Shown here: positions 9,922 through 21,677 of the stretch, one piece after another
Position numbering within the stretch: the first letter of the stretch is position 1
Layout of the letters: each line of letters starts with the position of its first letter
Assembly: GCF_000143415.4 (NCBI RefSeq)
Contig: NW_003314301.1
Location: 1,052,702 to 1,116,701 of the forward strand
DNA from: Selaginella moellendorffii
Lineage: Eukaryota > Streptophyta > Lycopodiopsida > Selaginellales > Selaginellaceae
Length of the DNA stretch: 64,000 nt
Reading direction: 5' to 3'
Made by a program: the position numbers and the translations under genes
The notes under the pieces: generated by a model
Told to the model about the DNA's origin: nothing
What the model saw: only the letters and a program-made list of their open reading frames with translations
The model's database searches: none

Positions 9922-12240
9922 ATAGATAGATACAAAGCCAAGAGATTAAAGAAACTTGCGGGATCTATACTGCTGGGAAGTTCTTTTGAAAACCAAACAT
10001 GTCATTGGACTCACGGAAGTGAAGATCTGGAGAATATATGACACACAGGACTATAGGCATTATGCTAAAACTCATTTTAAAAAATAGAATAGTGGAAAAA
10101 TAAATATTAAAACTATTTTAAGAATACAATGTAGAATCTGCTAAAATTTGAAAGTATATACATTACTATCAAAATCTGCTCCATCTTTTATAAATAATTG
10201 TCTCATTATTATCAATTTCAACTATTAAAAATTATAAAAAGCTTCAGACCAATGGGAATATGCTAATGAATTTTTATTATTATTTTGAGCTGAATAATTA
10301 AATATATTAATTTAAAAGGTTAAGAAGTATTATTATATATAAATAGATAGCTTTAAATAGTTGTGTCTACAAGATAGATAATTATAGTGTAATACAGACA
10401 TTACAAGTATTAATACTATAATAGTGCATTTATTTTTAGTTTGCTTGAGCAGGATTGAGATGGTAGTGGATATACCTAAAATATGCTTGGATATTCTAGG
10501 ATATTCTACCATCTAAAGGTTGTTATTCATTTCGATTAATCTTGTATTTATAATTTATAAACATGTTTATAATTTATAAATTTTCTTAAACCCTTTATTC
10601 TACCATTTAATGATTGATATATAATAAGATTAATCTTATGTTTATAAATTACAAACATCATTATAATTAGAAACTTTATTTGATCAATTGGAATAACACT
10701 ACTATTAAGCAAACCAAGCATTGCTACATACAACACATAGCAAAGTATTTAATAACTTTTTATATTTCATTAATGTGAAATTTAAAAACATTGGAGAAAC
10801 ATAATTTCTGTAAAATTATTTCTATTTTTAGTAAAATAAAAATGTATATATATTCAAATTAAATAATTATCTATTTAGATACATATAAAGCTACTAGAGT
10901 TAATATTTTAACAACTATACATACTAATAAAAAATAACAAAAAACTTTTAATTATTAGTAAGAAAATATTTATTTACCTTTTATGTGTATACAATATTAT
11001 AATTATTATTTAGGATTAATATATAGCTTTTTATTGTAATAATTACTTCACATATAAACTTGTAATTTTTGCATAATGTTTTACATATATATTAATTTCT
11101 TATATTTTCAAAATATCAATAATATAGAACTCATTAATTAAAATATATTTTTTATTATTTATTTTTAAAAGTAGATAAAAATTTTATTAAAATTATTGCA
11201 TGAAAATTTTACATGATTTTAGTTCACTTTCCAGTGATATTTATTTTTGTTTAAAAGGTTTATCTTTTTTCACAATGATATTTAATATATTAATCTAAAT
11301 ATTATTAAAGTTTATATATTACAAGTGGTTAATTTCATTATCTTAGTATTTAATGCTAAATTTTTACCTCATTTGTGTTATTATTTTAATTTTATTTTTC
11401 TAAATTTAGAAAAAAAATTTAAAAAAATTCAATTCAATGTTCTTTTAAAATCACACATTTTTTAATAGATGGGTCAAATGTACAACTATATAATTACATT
11501 GTTAACTTTGTAAAAAATCCTTCCATGTTATAAATGTTATTTGTATTAACATTCACGTATAAATCAAGAATTTTTTTTTCAAATATAAAGTTTATACTTT
11601 TTCAATTAAGGAAGATTTCTCAATAATTACATAATTTTTATTTATATTTTTTTTTTTTTTTGCATTATATAACAATTGGATAGTTGTATGCAAGTGATTA
11701 AAATTTTAAAATTTTATTAAAATCAACAAAGTTTTGGCAAAAAAATTTAAATTCTACAACTATTTTATTCTGAAAATAGATGTGAATATAATAAATTAGT
11801 TCATAAATAAATTTATATAAAAAATTCTTACATAGTTTTAAGTTATTTTTTAATCACTTTGATGTAGTTTCAGTCTAGCCTAATGATCACAAACAAACCT
11901 TCCTAGTTAACTCTCCTTTTTTTTTGTTAAAAATTCTTTAACTTTTTTTTATAACTAACTATGGGTTTAATGGTTTGGCAATGGAGAATGATAGTCATGC
12001 TAAACGTTATATGACAAATTGACATTTATCCCTCTCTAGAAATTGTAAATGGGTGACCTTGAGTATGAAGTTGAGACAATTCTCTTGTTAGCTTATATCC
12101 AAAAAAAAATTTGAAAAAGAATCTCCAAAAAGCTTTCACTGCCAAAAAGAATATACTGGACTGATCAGTCTAATTAAAGCTTGTTCAATTTTCTGTTGGC
12201 TGTTTTAACAAAGCCACTAGTCACAGAATATTCATTGCTC
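9922..12240. other. Very AT-rich intergenic spacer
   Basis: About 2.3 kb that is strongly AT-rich with long runs of T or A, quite unlike the gene-rich flanks. No protein domain, tRNA or clear terminal repeat is visible. The first 50 bp are the GDSL2 3'-UTR (gatagatagatacaaagcc). It may be a decayed transposon or AT-rich satellite; nothing in it decides this. Confidence 0.5.
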
Positions 12241-12260
12241 ACACTGTCCCTGGCTCCCAT

Positions 12261-12586
12261 TGCATTCCCACATACTTACAAGCGCCTCTATGGCGAGACC
12301 TTCTTCCATCATCCCACAGGGAGAGACAGGACGCCATGATCTTTGTGTCTCATTCTTCTGTGATTCTACATAGCGGAGGGCTATGGATTGCCGCTGCTAG
12401 ATCCATTCTTACGTTACCCTGTGGCGAACACAGGTCGTTGATTGCGTGGACGGTGATGATCAACGGCATCATGACGAAGGGCCACTGGAATGGAGTCCAC
12501 TTCACGGAACACTTCTATCATATTGTCGCAAACGTCTTTCTCACGGGACAATATGTTGATCTAGTCGCAGACCCAGTAGGTAGATA
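12261..12586 (+). pseudogene. Collapsed GDSL esterase pseudogene
   Basis: A compressed copy of GDSL2. Part of exon 1 (attcccacatacttacaagc, then tatggcgagaccttcttcca), a shortened intron 1, the start of exon 2 (ctatggattgccgctgctag) and then exon 5 (aggtcgttgattgcgtggac) occur in order. Most of exons 2-4 and small blocks inside exons 1 and 5 are deleted. Intron sequence is retained, so it arose by DNA duplication, not reverse transcription. The upstream run gttggctgttttaa also matches the GDSL2 promoter near 8361, so promoter DNA was copied too. No intact reading frame spans it. Confidence 0.85.
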
Positions 12587-12676
12587 GAAATCAGCCACCT
12601 TTCAATACAAAGCCATGGACTTTGCTAAATCCTACGGTCACAATTCAAATGGTTTTAGGGCTTATGGTGGTCTAGA

Positions 12677-14341
12677 ATGACCGATTTGGCGGTAGGGCTA
12701 GCGGTGGAGGTGGAATCCAGCAGGGTTGGGACGAAGGACAGAGTTTTTGATTCTCCTAGCGACAGAGCCAAGGCGAAATTCGCAGCGCTGCTTCGTCAAT
12801 GCAAAAGCCTGGCGGAGGTATGCGCAATTCACGATGAAACTGCTCGAGAGGGGCGAGATCGCGGGACTTTTGTGGGGAACATCCTTGTCCAAATGTATGG
12901 GAAGTACTGTGATCTTGAGAATGCGCGTGAGGTGTTTCAGAGGATCAACTGGAAGAACGTTTTTTCATGGACTATGATCATTGCTGCGTATGCCCAAAAC
13001 GGGCATCCGCGGGAGGCGATGCAAATGTACCGCGAGATGTGCCAGCGCGGGATGAGGGCGGACAAGGTCGCGTTCCTCGGGATCCTTGGCGCGAGCGGAC
13101 AATTGGGCGATCTCGCGCAGGCGATTGCGATCCGCGATGCCGTCACTGCCACCGGGCTCGACTCCGACGTTGTCATTGCCAATGCGGTGATCGACATGCT
13201 GGGCAAGTGCCGCAGCGCCGAGCTTGCCAGAGAGTACTTCGATTCGATCGAGTGGAAGGACGTGATCTCCTGGAACTCGATGATGGGCGCCTATATCCAG
13301 CTCGGCCAGCCGGATCGAGCGCTCGAGCTCTACGATCAGATGGCTCTCAAACCAGACGATGCTACGTTTGTGGCGGCATTGGGAGCCTGCGCGCTGCTCG
13401 AGCTCCTCGATAGAGGGAGGGCGGTGTACGAGCGGGCTGTACGGCACGGATACGGCTCGCATTTGCTGGTGGCCACCGCGGCCGTCAACATGTACGGCAA
13501 GTGCGGGCGCTGTGCTGAGGAGGGACGTACGGCATTTGATGCCATTGGGCCGGACAAAGATACCATTTGCTGGACAAACATGATCTCCGCATATGCCCAG
13601 TACGGGCATCCGCGGGAGGCCATGCATTTGCTGTGGAGAATGGAGCAGGAAGGGTTTAAGCCAAACCTTGCCACCTTTGTTGCCCTAGTTGAGGCGTGTT
13701 CTCAGCTTGGAGCCCTTGAGATAGGAGGGATGATCTACGCGCGTGTCGTTGCGAGCCGGCTTGATTCAGATCCAATCCTCGGGACAGGAATCCTACACAT
13801 GTATGCAAAGTTTGGGAACGTAGCGGAGGCTGCGAATGTTTTCGAGAAGCTCAGTCTCAATGGAGACATTATAACCTGGAATTGCATGCTCATGGCTCAC
13901 GCGCAACACGGATCCGGCATGGAAGTGTTGAGGCTGTACCAGGAAATGGTGGTGCAGGGTTTGCAGCCTAGCGATATCACCTTTGTGGCCATCTTGTGTG
14001 CTTGCAGCCACCTCGGGGCGTGGGAGAAGGGGCACGAACACTTTCGTTTCATGAAATGGGACTTCGGGATAGATCCCACCGCAGAGCACTTTGGCTGCGT
14101 GGTTGATCTTTTGGGAAGATCCGGGAGAGTGAAAGATGCCGAGAGTTTGATCGAGAGCATGCCCGTGTACCCGGGAAGCGTTGTGTGGAAGGTCTTGCTC
14201 AGCGCTTGCAAACTCCATGGCAATGTGGAGCTCGCCGCAAAGGCTGGCGCTCTCGCGTCGGAGCTGGAACCCTACGATCACTGCACGTATGTCATGCTCT
14301 CAAACGTTTTCTCCGCGAGGGAAGCAAGTCTAAACACGTAA
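12677..14341 (+). CDS. PLS-type pentatricopeptide repeat protein 2
   Basis: Intronless 554-aa frame from the ATG at 12677. The first 45 residues are of mixed composition and could be a targeting peptide, but this is not obvious. Then come repeated P/L/S PPR units, e.g. GNILVQMYGKYCDLENAREV, NVFSWTMIIAAYAQNGHP and TICWTNMISAYAQYGHP. It ends with an E-type tail (VVWKVLLSACKLHGNVELAA ... CTYVMLSNVFSA) and stops before any DYW domain. The expected role is organelle RNA processing or editing; the target cannot be read from the sequence. Its stop lies only 58 bp before the ATG of GDSL3. A long minus-strand open frame at 12965-13627 is an antisense shadow of its biased codons. Confidence 0.9.
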   Translation: MTDLAVGLAVEVESSRVGTKDRVFDSPSDRAKAKFAALLRQCKSLAEVCAIHDETAREGRDRGTFVGNILVQMYGKYCDLENAREVFQRINWKNVFSWTMIIAAYAQNGHPREAMQMYREMCQRGMRADKVAFLGILGASGQLGDLAQAIAIRDAVTATGLDSDVVIANAVIDMLGKCRSAELAREYFDSIEWKDVISWNSMMGAYIQLGQPDRALELYDQMALKPDDATFVAALGACALLELLDRGRAVYERAVRHGYGSHLLVATAAVNMYGKCGRCAEEGRTAFDAIGPDKDTICWTNMISAYAQYGHPREAMHLLWRMEQEGFKPNLATFVALVEACSQLGALEIGGMIYARVVASRLDSDPILGTGILHMYAKFGNVAEAANVFEKLSLNGDIITWNCMLMAHAQHGSGMEVLRLYQEMVVQGLQPSDITFVAILCACSHLGAWEKGHEHFRFMKWDFGIDPTAEHFGCVVDLLGRSGRVKDAESLIESMPVYPGSVVWKVLLSACKLHGNVELAAKAGALASELEPYDHCTYVMLSNVFSAREASLNT

Positions 14342-14399
14342 AAACTGTATTTTTACGATCCGTAATAGAGGATATTCTTTTCCCTCTTTCTTGCCCCCA

Positions 14400-15802
14400 A
14401 TGTCGCTCTTCTTGCTGCTCGCGGTGATCTTGTGCGCGATCCAATTCCATCTCGGGGTTCTATGCGATCACCGGGTTGTGTTCCAATTTGGCGATTCCCT
14501 CTCCGACGCGGGCAATTCACTCCTCGCGTTCCCGGGCCTGAATGGATCAGGAATCTTGGGCCTCCCCCCTTACGGCGAGACCTTCTTCAAGAGGGCGACT
14601 GGAAGAGTGACGGACGGGCGACTTATCATCGATTTTCTAGGTGAGTGATTGATTGATTCACGTCGTTCTCTCGAGAGGGAAATGCGTGATCGATTCGACT
14701 TTTCTGTGCAGCGAGTGGAATGGGTGTCCCTTTTCTGGACCCATACCTCGACAAGGCCAGTGCGAACTTTGTCTATGGCGCCAACTTCGCTACGGTTGGA
14801 GCCACAGCTTTGAGCATCAGGGATTTCTACCGCAAGCGCAACATCATGCCTCGCAGGCCCACATTCTCGTTTGACACACAGCTACAGTGGTTCCATAGCT
14901 TCCAGGAGCAAGCACTTATGAATGGATCGAGTGGTACGTAGTCTTTGTTTCTTGTCTAGGTAGTATCATACTGTTTTGATCTCGCGCAGCCTATTCTGTT
15001 CCAAATCTTCGCCAGTTTCGTGAAGCTCTGTATGTCATCGGTGAGATTGGGGGCAACGATTACGCAATGCTCCACGGAAGTGGGGTCGATTTCTTAGACA
15101 TAATCAAGTTCTTTGTCCCTCGAGTGGTCCACGAGATTGAAGAAACGATCCGGGTAAATTAAGAATGATCGAAGTTTACAGTATGTTGACAGGAAGATTT
15201 TCTTACGAACAGGAGCTGTATCAAGCGGGAGCGCGGAATTTCCTGGTGATCAATGTTCCAATCCAGGGATGTAACGTTCGCTCCCTTGCTACTGCTGATT
15301 GGAGCAAGGAGGAAATGGACGAGTTGGGCTGTCTTGCACGATTCAACGAGGTTGGCTATCGTCATAAATTCCTCCTCGAGAGAATGGTACGCAAGTTGCG
15401 TGACGAGTTGCCCGGCTCGGCTTTCGCGACCGGGGACTTCCTCGGGATCACCAAGAAAATCTTTGAAAACTACAAACACTATGGTCCGATCATTCATCCT
15501 TATCCAAAGCTTTTCGATCCGGATGAGGTTCTAAGTCTGCTCCAACTTTTGTGGCAGGATTCACGCACAGATTCGAGGCTTGCTGTGGGATTTATAACGC
15601 TACCACCACTGTCGACTGTGGAGAGAGCGTTTTCGTGAATGGAGCTCGCATCCAGGGCCCAACTTGTGATGACCCATCGCAGTATATCTTCTGGAACGAC
15701 AATCACTTCACGGAACACTTCTACGAGATTGTGGCAAACGCGTTTCTATCGGGAGAGTTTCTGGATCCTCCAATCTTCCCGAAATTATCGCAAACCATAT
15801 GA
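14400..15802 (+). CDS. GDSL esterase/lipase 3 (divergent paralogue)
   Basis: Five exons: 14400-14640, 14712-14933, 14990-15153, 15213-15483, 15558-15802, giving 380 aa. The signal peptide is MSLFLLLAVILCAIQFHLG. Block I reads FQFGDSLSDAGNS, block III EIGGNDYA, and block V YIFWNDNHFTEHFYE. Again Asn stands three residues before the His where Asp is usual, though an Asp follows it. Intron positions are as in GDSL1/2, but intron 3 has a normal GT donor (cgg|gtaaat). Intron 4 was placed at atg|gtccga by comparison with the paralogues; that donor is weak, and a donor further on is possible. It is a secreted SGNH hydrolase with unknown substrate. Confidence 0.83.
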
Positions 15803-15921
15803 CATCAAAATGTATATAAGCATCTATCAAAAGTTTCGTACGAAAGTACCGTACTTGCTTTTGGGCTCTGTTTCTTAGGGTTTATCGAAAAGCCCTAGGG
15901 CGAGCGCGCTAGGGTTCCGCG

Positions 15922-17205
15922 ATGGTGCGGCTTGGAGCGGAGCTCATCTCGCGGGCGCCGCAGTACCTGAATGCCGTCAAGGACCGCGAGATCGATCTGC
16001 GAGGTACTCTCACACCGATCTTTGTATGGAAAGCGCTCACATTTTCTTTCTTCTGTGGCTGTAGGAAACAAAATCGCTGCTATTGAGAACCTTGGAGTCA
16101 CTGCGGTACGTAATGCGCGTCTCTTCTAGTCTCTGATTTCTCGTTTTTTTCTATTCTTCTTAGGATCAATATGACAGTATAGACCTCTCAGATAATGAGA
16201 TCGTCAAGCTGGATGGATTCCCAGAGCTGCGACGCTTGTCCACACTTCTCATTAGCAACAACAGAATTTCTCGCATCAGTTCCAGCCTTGGAGGTAAGTT
16301 GCAAAGAACAGCTCTTAGAAAGCTCTTAGGAATTTTTTTTCAATCCTTTCATTCAGGAGGACTCAGCCAGTGATGTGTTTTACACCTGACAATGGCTGAT
16401 CATGTACATGATTCCACTACTTGACTGAGGCTGTCGACATGCTATTCTCGCATTGCATTGTTTCTTCTTTCGTAGTTTTCTTCTTGTATTTGCTCTAACG
16501 AGTGGTTTCCTTCTACTTGCAGAGTTTCTTCCAAAACTTCACACTCTCGTCTTGACTAACAACAGGCTCAGCAATCTCGCAGAACTGGATCCCCTGGCAT
16601 CGCTCGTAAAGCTCCACACTCTCTCGCTCCTGGAGAACGTCGTGACCAAGCTACCCGAGTATCGGCTCTACGTCATCCACAAGCTTCCAAACCTGCGGTT
16701 GCTGGACTTTAGCAAGGTGAAGGCCAAGGAAAAGATCGCCGCCAAGGCAAGGTTTGCGTCGCAAGAAGCCGAAGAAAATGCCAAGAAAGGTGGAGCGGAG
16801 CAAACTTTCGTTCCCGGCGAGGTTCCCGCTGCTGTTGAGCCCGCCTCGGACGCAAAGCACCAGCATCTAAGCCGGACGGCTCTCAAGGTAAAAAACAAAT
16901 CACTCTTTCAGTCTTTCTTATCGTTTTCTTTGTTTTTGTATAGGCTGCTATTCAAAACGCTCAAACGCTGGCAGAAGTTGCGAGGCTCGAGAGGGTATGT
17001 TCCAAAGTCTTTGAATTTCTCATGGAGATTGGCTCAGCAAACTCTTCTCTCTTTTTTTTTCGTGTTTACAGGCGCTTGCGACTGGGCAATACAATGGATC
17101 TGGAGACGCAATGGAAGAGGTAAGAAAGCGAGAGTTTTTCTCTTCCATATTTCTTTTCCTGGATGAAAGTTTCAAGCTTGATTGTGTTGGTGTTCACAGG
17201 GATGA
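15922..17205 (+). CDS. U2 snRNP protein A' (U2A')
   Basis: Exons 15922-16003, 16065-16105, 16164-16293, 16523-16887, 16944-16994, 17072-17119, 17200-17205 give 240 aa. The start MVRLGAELISRAPQYLNAVK and the run DREIDLRGNKIAAIENLGVT are typical of U2A'. LRRs follow (DLSDNEIVKLDGFP, LLISNNRISRI, TLVLTNNRLSNL) and then the LRR cap ENVVTKLPEYRLYVIHKLPN. The C-terminal helix AAIQNAQTLAEVARLERALA matches the plant family. U2A' binds U2B'' and stem-loop IV of U2 snRNA in the spliceosome, in the nucleus. The last exon adds only one codon before the stop, so the exact C-terminus is the least certain part. A telo-box-like TTAGGGTTT lies about 40 bp upstream of the ATG. Confidence 0.92.
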
Positions 17206-17353
17206 GAGCTCCATCCAAGCAATCCAAGCGAACCTTAAGTACCAACATGGTAATTCTTCTTCCTATAATTTTTTTTGCTTCGTAGAGAGTAGCTTATGTA
17301 ACTTCCAAAGATTTTTCTTTGTTGTAACAGAATGAAAGCAAACGTTCTTCTAT

Positions 17354-17363
17354 AAACCCTAAA
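17354..17363 (+). promoter_or_regulatory. Telo-box upstream of OCP3
   Basis: AAACCCTAAA ends 14 bp before the OCP3 start codon. Telo-boxes near the start are common in plant genes for translation, chloroplast and cell-cycle functions. Similar motifs occur before U2A' (15875), ARPC5 (23975), CDKB1 (28534) and the TAF1C-like gene (42187). Confidence 0.5.
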
Positions 17364-17377
17364 CCCCGATGTAGGTA

Positions 17378-18750
17378 ATGGCTATGGCGGTCTCGCTCGC
17401 GCTCGCGCTTCCGGGGCAGAGGAGCGTCACAGCGCTATGGAATCCGGTGAGCACAGCGAGGCAGCATTGTGTGGGCAGGGCGATCGTGGCTTTGGCGTCG
17501 CCTAGGCGGAGCAAGGGAAGTGGGAGCAGCAAGAGCAAGGTTTGTTTCATTCTTTCTCTTGGACGAGGATAGAGATATGGGCTGATTGCTAGACTCCAGG
17601 CAGGTTTCAAGGATCGACAGCAGCAGCAGCCTCGCCGGCAGCAAAGAATTCGAGTGGAAGAACTTGAAGATGATGATTTTGACGATGAGGAGGATGAAGC
17701 GGGTCTGGAGGCACTGTTCGCTCAGCTGGAGAAGGATTTGGAGGCCGAGCGAGCGGGAAAGAAGGTGGAGGTGGAGACGATCACTGAGGAACAGATGGTT
17801 GCTCTGGAACAGGAGCTGATGGGTGGTGGTGGCAGTCGGGGCGCAAAGAAAAACGCAAAGAAAAAGAAGAACAAGGATCGAGAAGAAGAGGAGAAAGACG
17901 TTTCGAGGGATGAAAGAGAAGATGAGGAGGAGGAGGAAGAACAAGAACAAGAAATCAGCGGTGGTGGATCTGGTCTGGCGAAGTTTATTGAAGAGGCACA
18001 GCGATTGGAAAGCGAAATGGTGGCGAAGCGAGTTGTCAAGCTCGAGAAATGGCAACTTCGAAAGCTAAGAGATGCTTTGGACGTTGAAAAGAGCCAGCTC
18101 AAGGTATGTGCATGGCTTCTCTCTTTCTCTTTCTATTCACTGGTTCTCTCTTTTCTTTTTCCAGGTGAAGGCCCTGGCTGGAGAAACTGGCCTCGACCGC
18201 AGGGATGTTCTTACCTTTCTACGCGATCCTCCACCGGAGCTCATCGAACTGATTGACTCGATATCCGACAAGGAATCGGACGAGGAAGAAGACAAGCCCG
18301 AAGATCAAACAGGCACTCAAGAACAAGATAGCGAAGCTGGCAAAGAGGAAAACGACTCTCCTCGTGTGGAAAGGATAGGCTTGCCGGGTGATACTCAAGG
18401 AACAGGTCCAAAGGCTTGGTACGGGAAGAAGAGAATCCGGAAAGAACACTTGGAAACTTTTGAGAAGGTGTTCCAACGTACGAAGAGGCCGACTGTGAGT
18501 TTTCGATCAAATCTTTCGGTGTTTTTTCTAACTAAACTCGTGGTTTTCGAGCAGGGTGCTTTGATCCAAAACATCGTTGAGCTGACTCACGTCCCAAGGA
18601 AACGCGTTTTGGATTGGTTTGAGAATCGGAGGCAAGAACACGCAGCCAGGTTAGTGCGCTATAGTCGAATGTTCTTTCTTGGAGTGTTTTTTTTTTTCAA
18701 TCCACCTTTGTTCCAGGAAGGAAGAAAACAGGCACTTGGCAAGGAAATGA
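17378..18750 (+). CDS. OCP3: OCP3-like chloroplast homeodomain protein
   Basis: Five exons: 17378-17539, 17600-18103, 18165-18494, 18555-18649, 18717-18750, giving 374 aa. An N-terminal Ala/Ser/Arg-rich stretch (about 1-50) looks like a chloroplast transit peptide. An acidic coiled region (EELEDDDFDDEEDEAG) and a Lys/Glu-rich block follow. Near residues 310-365 comes the atypical homeodomain ending KRVLDWFENRRQEHAAR, in which W-F-x-N-R-R is the helix-3 signature. This order matches OVEREXPRESSOR OF CATIONIC PEROXIDASE 3 of Arabidopsis. OCP3 is reported to act in the chloroplast in editing of ndhB transcripts and to affect defence signalling. Placing the gene in that family is from sequence; the role here is by analogy. 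Confidence 0.88.
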
Positions 18751-19719
18751 ATCAATTGTAGACATCGCACTTTCAAGGTTCGATTCGATAGAGACATTGC
18801 CAAAAGGATGTTAAGTTGCGTGTCATGTTCTTAGGTGTCCAGTTCCGATCAAACTCCACCAAGCGTTGGGATTGTGTAGCGACGAGCAAATCGCGTCGAC
18901 AACTGGAGAAGAGAGTGATGTGCCTTTTTTATTTTCTTCTTCTCTTTGTTTTTCTCCTTTCGTGAACAAACAGGAGGAAAGATTGGGGGCTTCTTATCTC
19001 AGCCGAGCTGCGTCGCTATCCGTGCTTGCCAATGATATCGACAAGTTGTCCCAATTAACAATGCAAAATTTCTGTCATGCTTGGCTCTTCCTTTGCAATT
19101 ATTGGTGGAATACTGGCAGGAGCTATATAAGAGCAGTGCTTTTGCATTATAATCACTCTAAGACTATAAGACGTTGAGACTAAGATGTTACACCGAGATG
19201 ACATCGACAGAATTGCCAGGGCACCATGCGTGCGGCTTTCGCTGAATTAGCTGGCTAGTCGCAAAAGTTTGGGTCCTCCAACTTTCGTTTCTCATATCTC
19301 AATCGCAGCAAAGGTGACAAAGGTTTTCACGTGAATTTTCTTTTGGTAGAAAAAAACACACACAAAAGAAAACAATGGAACTCTCAGATATATAGATCGA
19401 TCCAGCAACAAGCAGAGCGTTAGGCGATGGAGCTTGTGTAACCACAACAAAAGGCAAACGTATAGTCCATAAATTTCACAGGGTTAACGACACCAAACTT
19501 CTCTCCAGCTGGTTTACGACTGGCCACAAGAACGATTGTCCACTACACACGCTCGGCGCTATAAATTTGGGATCTCTCGACAAAGAGAGAGTGACACATA
19601 GTACTACTAATCTTGTCTGGTAACTTTCTTGCGCGTCAAGTGGTACTTCCATACATCGCAAAGAACAAGATCGAAGAATTTCTTCTCCGAGGAGCGAGTA
19701 TCTTATAGTTTTTGCTGGC
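18751..19719. other. Spacer between OCP3 and pectin acetylesterase
   Basis: About 970 bp with no supported gene. It should include the OCP3 3'-UTR and the PAE promoter. TATAAATT at about 19560-19567 is a good TATA box for the PAE gene, about 155 bp upstream of its ATG. Confidence 0.5.
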
Positions 19720-21530
19720 ATGGGAACTAGCAGCGCACAAAATTCGATGCTCCAGTCTCGCCTAGCTTTAGCTGCTCTTCTTCTTCTTCTTCTTGTCCAG
19801 AGCACTTACAGCGCGTTTGAATTGACACCGGACGTTCCACCGATCCAACACCACCATCGCAAGGCCGGGGACGGGCAACTTTGGGTGGGAATTACGATCG
19901 TTTCCAGCGCTTTGGCCTCGGCAACTGGAGGCGGTGAGTGGAAGGATCGATGAAAAGTTCTTTCAAGTTTTCCAAGAATCTCTCGTGAAATTCGGTGGAA
20001 TTGTGATGCAGTATGCTTGGATGGGAGTGCTCCTGCCTATCATCTCCTCAAAGGCTCTGGAAGTGGCGCGAACAGCTGGCATTTACATCTAGAGGTGTGC
20101 TTCCTCTGTTTTTCATTATCTCGATCTCGAGAAATTGGACCAGCCATGCCATGGATTCTAACACAAATTCTTGGATCGTCGTCTTCCAGGGTGGAGCTTG
20201 GTGCGAATCGATCGAGAAGTGCGTCGAGAGGGCATCTACGAATCTGGGAAGCTCCAGCAAGATGGAGACCTCAATCCCTTTCACGGGCCTTCTCAATAAC
20301 AATTACAACGTCAACCCAGGTGAGATCATCATCGTCTTTCTCTAATTGTTTTTGATACGTGGTCGAATCATAGACTTCTATAACTGGAATCACGTCTACG
20401 TAAGATACTGCGATGGATCATCGTTCAACAGTGACGTAGCAAATCCTTACAAGACTTCTTCTGGTCAGGTAATCTATCGTAATGTCACAAAACTTAATGT
20501 TTTTCTTAAGAAAAATCTTTCCAGACGCTGTATTTCAGAGGAAGAAAAGCTTTTAAAGCGATCATAGATGATCTCAAGTCTCAAGGTCTTGGCAATGCAG
20601 ACCAGGTAAAAGTCCCCAGTAACACGAAATAAATTACAAGAGTTTGTGATTTTTACAGGCATTTCTCACTGGATGCTCGGCCGGAGGACTGTCAACGATT
20701 CACCGTTGCAATGACTTTCAGTACTATCTCCCTGGGATCAAAGTCAAGTGCTTGAGCGATGGTGGCTTCTTTCTCAACGCGTGAGTCATCGAAAGTCAGA
20801 GTTCCGTTGACCCACATTCTTTTGTTTTTATTTTCAGGCCGGATACCAGCGGCAACTATGCACTGTATAGTTTTTATAATGGAGTTGTCAACACACATAG
20901 CTTGAAAGATACACTGCCTAGCTCTTGCATCTCATCAAAAGATGCAACCCAGGTATTTTCATAAACAATCTTGCTGAAGTTAGTGTATTTCCATCGAGAA
21001 TCTTCCAGTGCTTTTTTCCACAAAACATGCAAAACTACGTTGGACCGCCCTTGTTCTTCGTCAACGGTGCCTACGACTTTTGGCAGGCAAGAGTTCTTCA
21101 CTTGGTACTATTGTTGTTTCTTATATCCTATTGTCGCAGCTAGAGAATGTCAAGAGATTGTCGAGAGATCAATACAGCTCCTGTGTAGATCACTCGGCGT
21201 GCCCAAACGTAAATGTTCTGCAAGGGTTCAGGCAAAGCATGCTCGACGCGCTCTCCATCTCGCGCTCCCGGGGATCGTCGGGGATGTTCATCGATTCCTG
21301 CTTCAGTCACTGCCAAGTTCAAGGGGATGACAAGTGGAACAATCCCAAAGTCAATGGCCTGGTATGGAAAAACTTCTTGTAGATTGTTTCAAACCTCATC
21401 GTGATCTTGTTTGACTGGACAGTCAACTGCAAAAACTGTGGGTGATTGGTACTTTGGCCGTTCGTCGTCGTCCATACACATCGACTGTGCATACCCTTGC
21501 AATCCAACTTGTGTCACAAGGCTCGATTGA
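19720..21530 (+). CDS. Pectin acetylesterase
   Basis: Ten exons: 19720-19933, 20012-20094, 20190-20319, 20374-20468, 20525-20605, 20659-20780, 20838-20952, 21009-21086, 21140-21361, 21423-21530, giving 415 aa. A signal peptide with a Leu run ([17 protein letters not shown]) leads in. Family landmarks are [34 protein letters not shown], the nucleophile motif [18 protein letters not shown] (Asp) and IDSCFSHCQ (His), so the Ser-Asp-His triad of plant PAE/Notum enzymes is intact. It removes acetyl groups from pectin in the cell wall, changing wall stiffness and pectin digestibility. Intron 8 uses a GC donor (CAG|GCAAGA); reading a GT six bases on would only add two residues. Length is usual for the family. 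Confidence 0.93.
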
Positions 21531-21677
21531 AAGAAAGAAACTGCAAAAGAAATAAGCTCCTCTTACAAACCCCAAGAGAAAAGAGATAACATATCGAAAG
21601 CTTTATTCATGGATGTATAAATGAAAAGTGATACTTCCTCTTATTCTTCACGACAACACTATAACGTTCCCATAAAT

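Noticed and set aside
9922..12240. AT-rich spacer as an organelle insertion or a replication origin
   Set aside because: No organelle genes, tRNAs or rRNA are seen, and no ordered origin motifs; base composition alone is not enough.
12965..13627. 220-codon minus-strand open frame
   Set aside because: Antisense to PPR2 with composition set by PPR codons; no motif and no splice context of its own.
16453..17166. A 237-codon frame as a separate LRR protein
   Set aside because: It is U2A' exon 4 read through into introns; the seven-exon U2A' model explains it.
17586..18102. Arg/Lys-rich frames inside OCP3 as a separate gene
   Set aside because: They are other frames of OCP3 exon 2, whose acidic repeats give long open frames on both strands.
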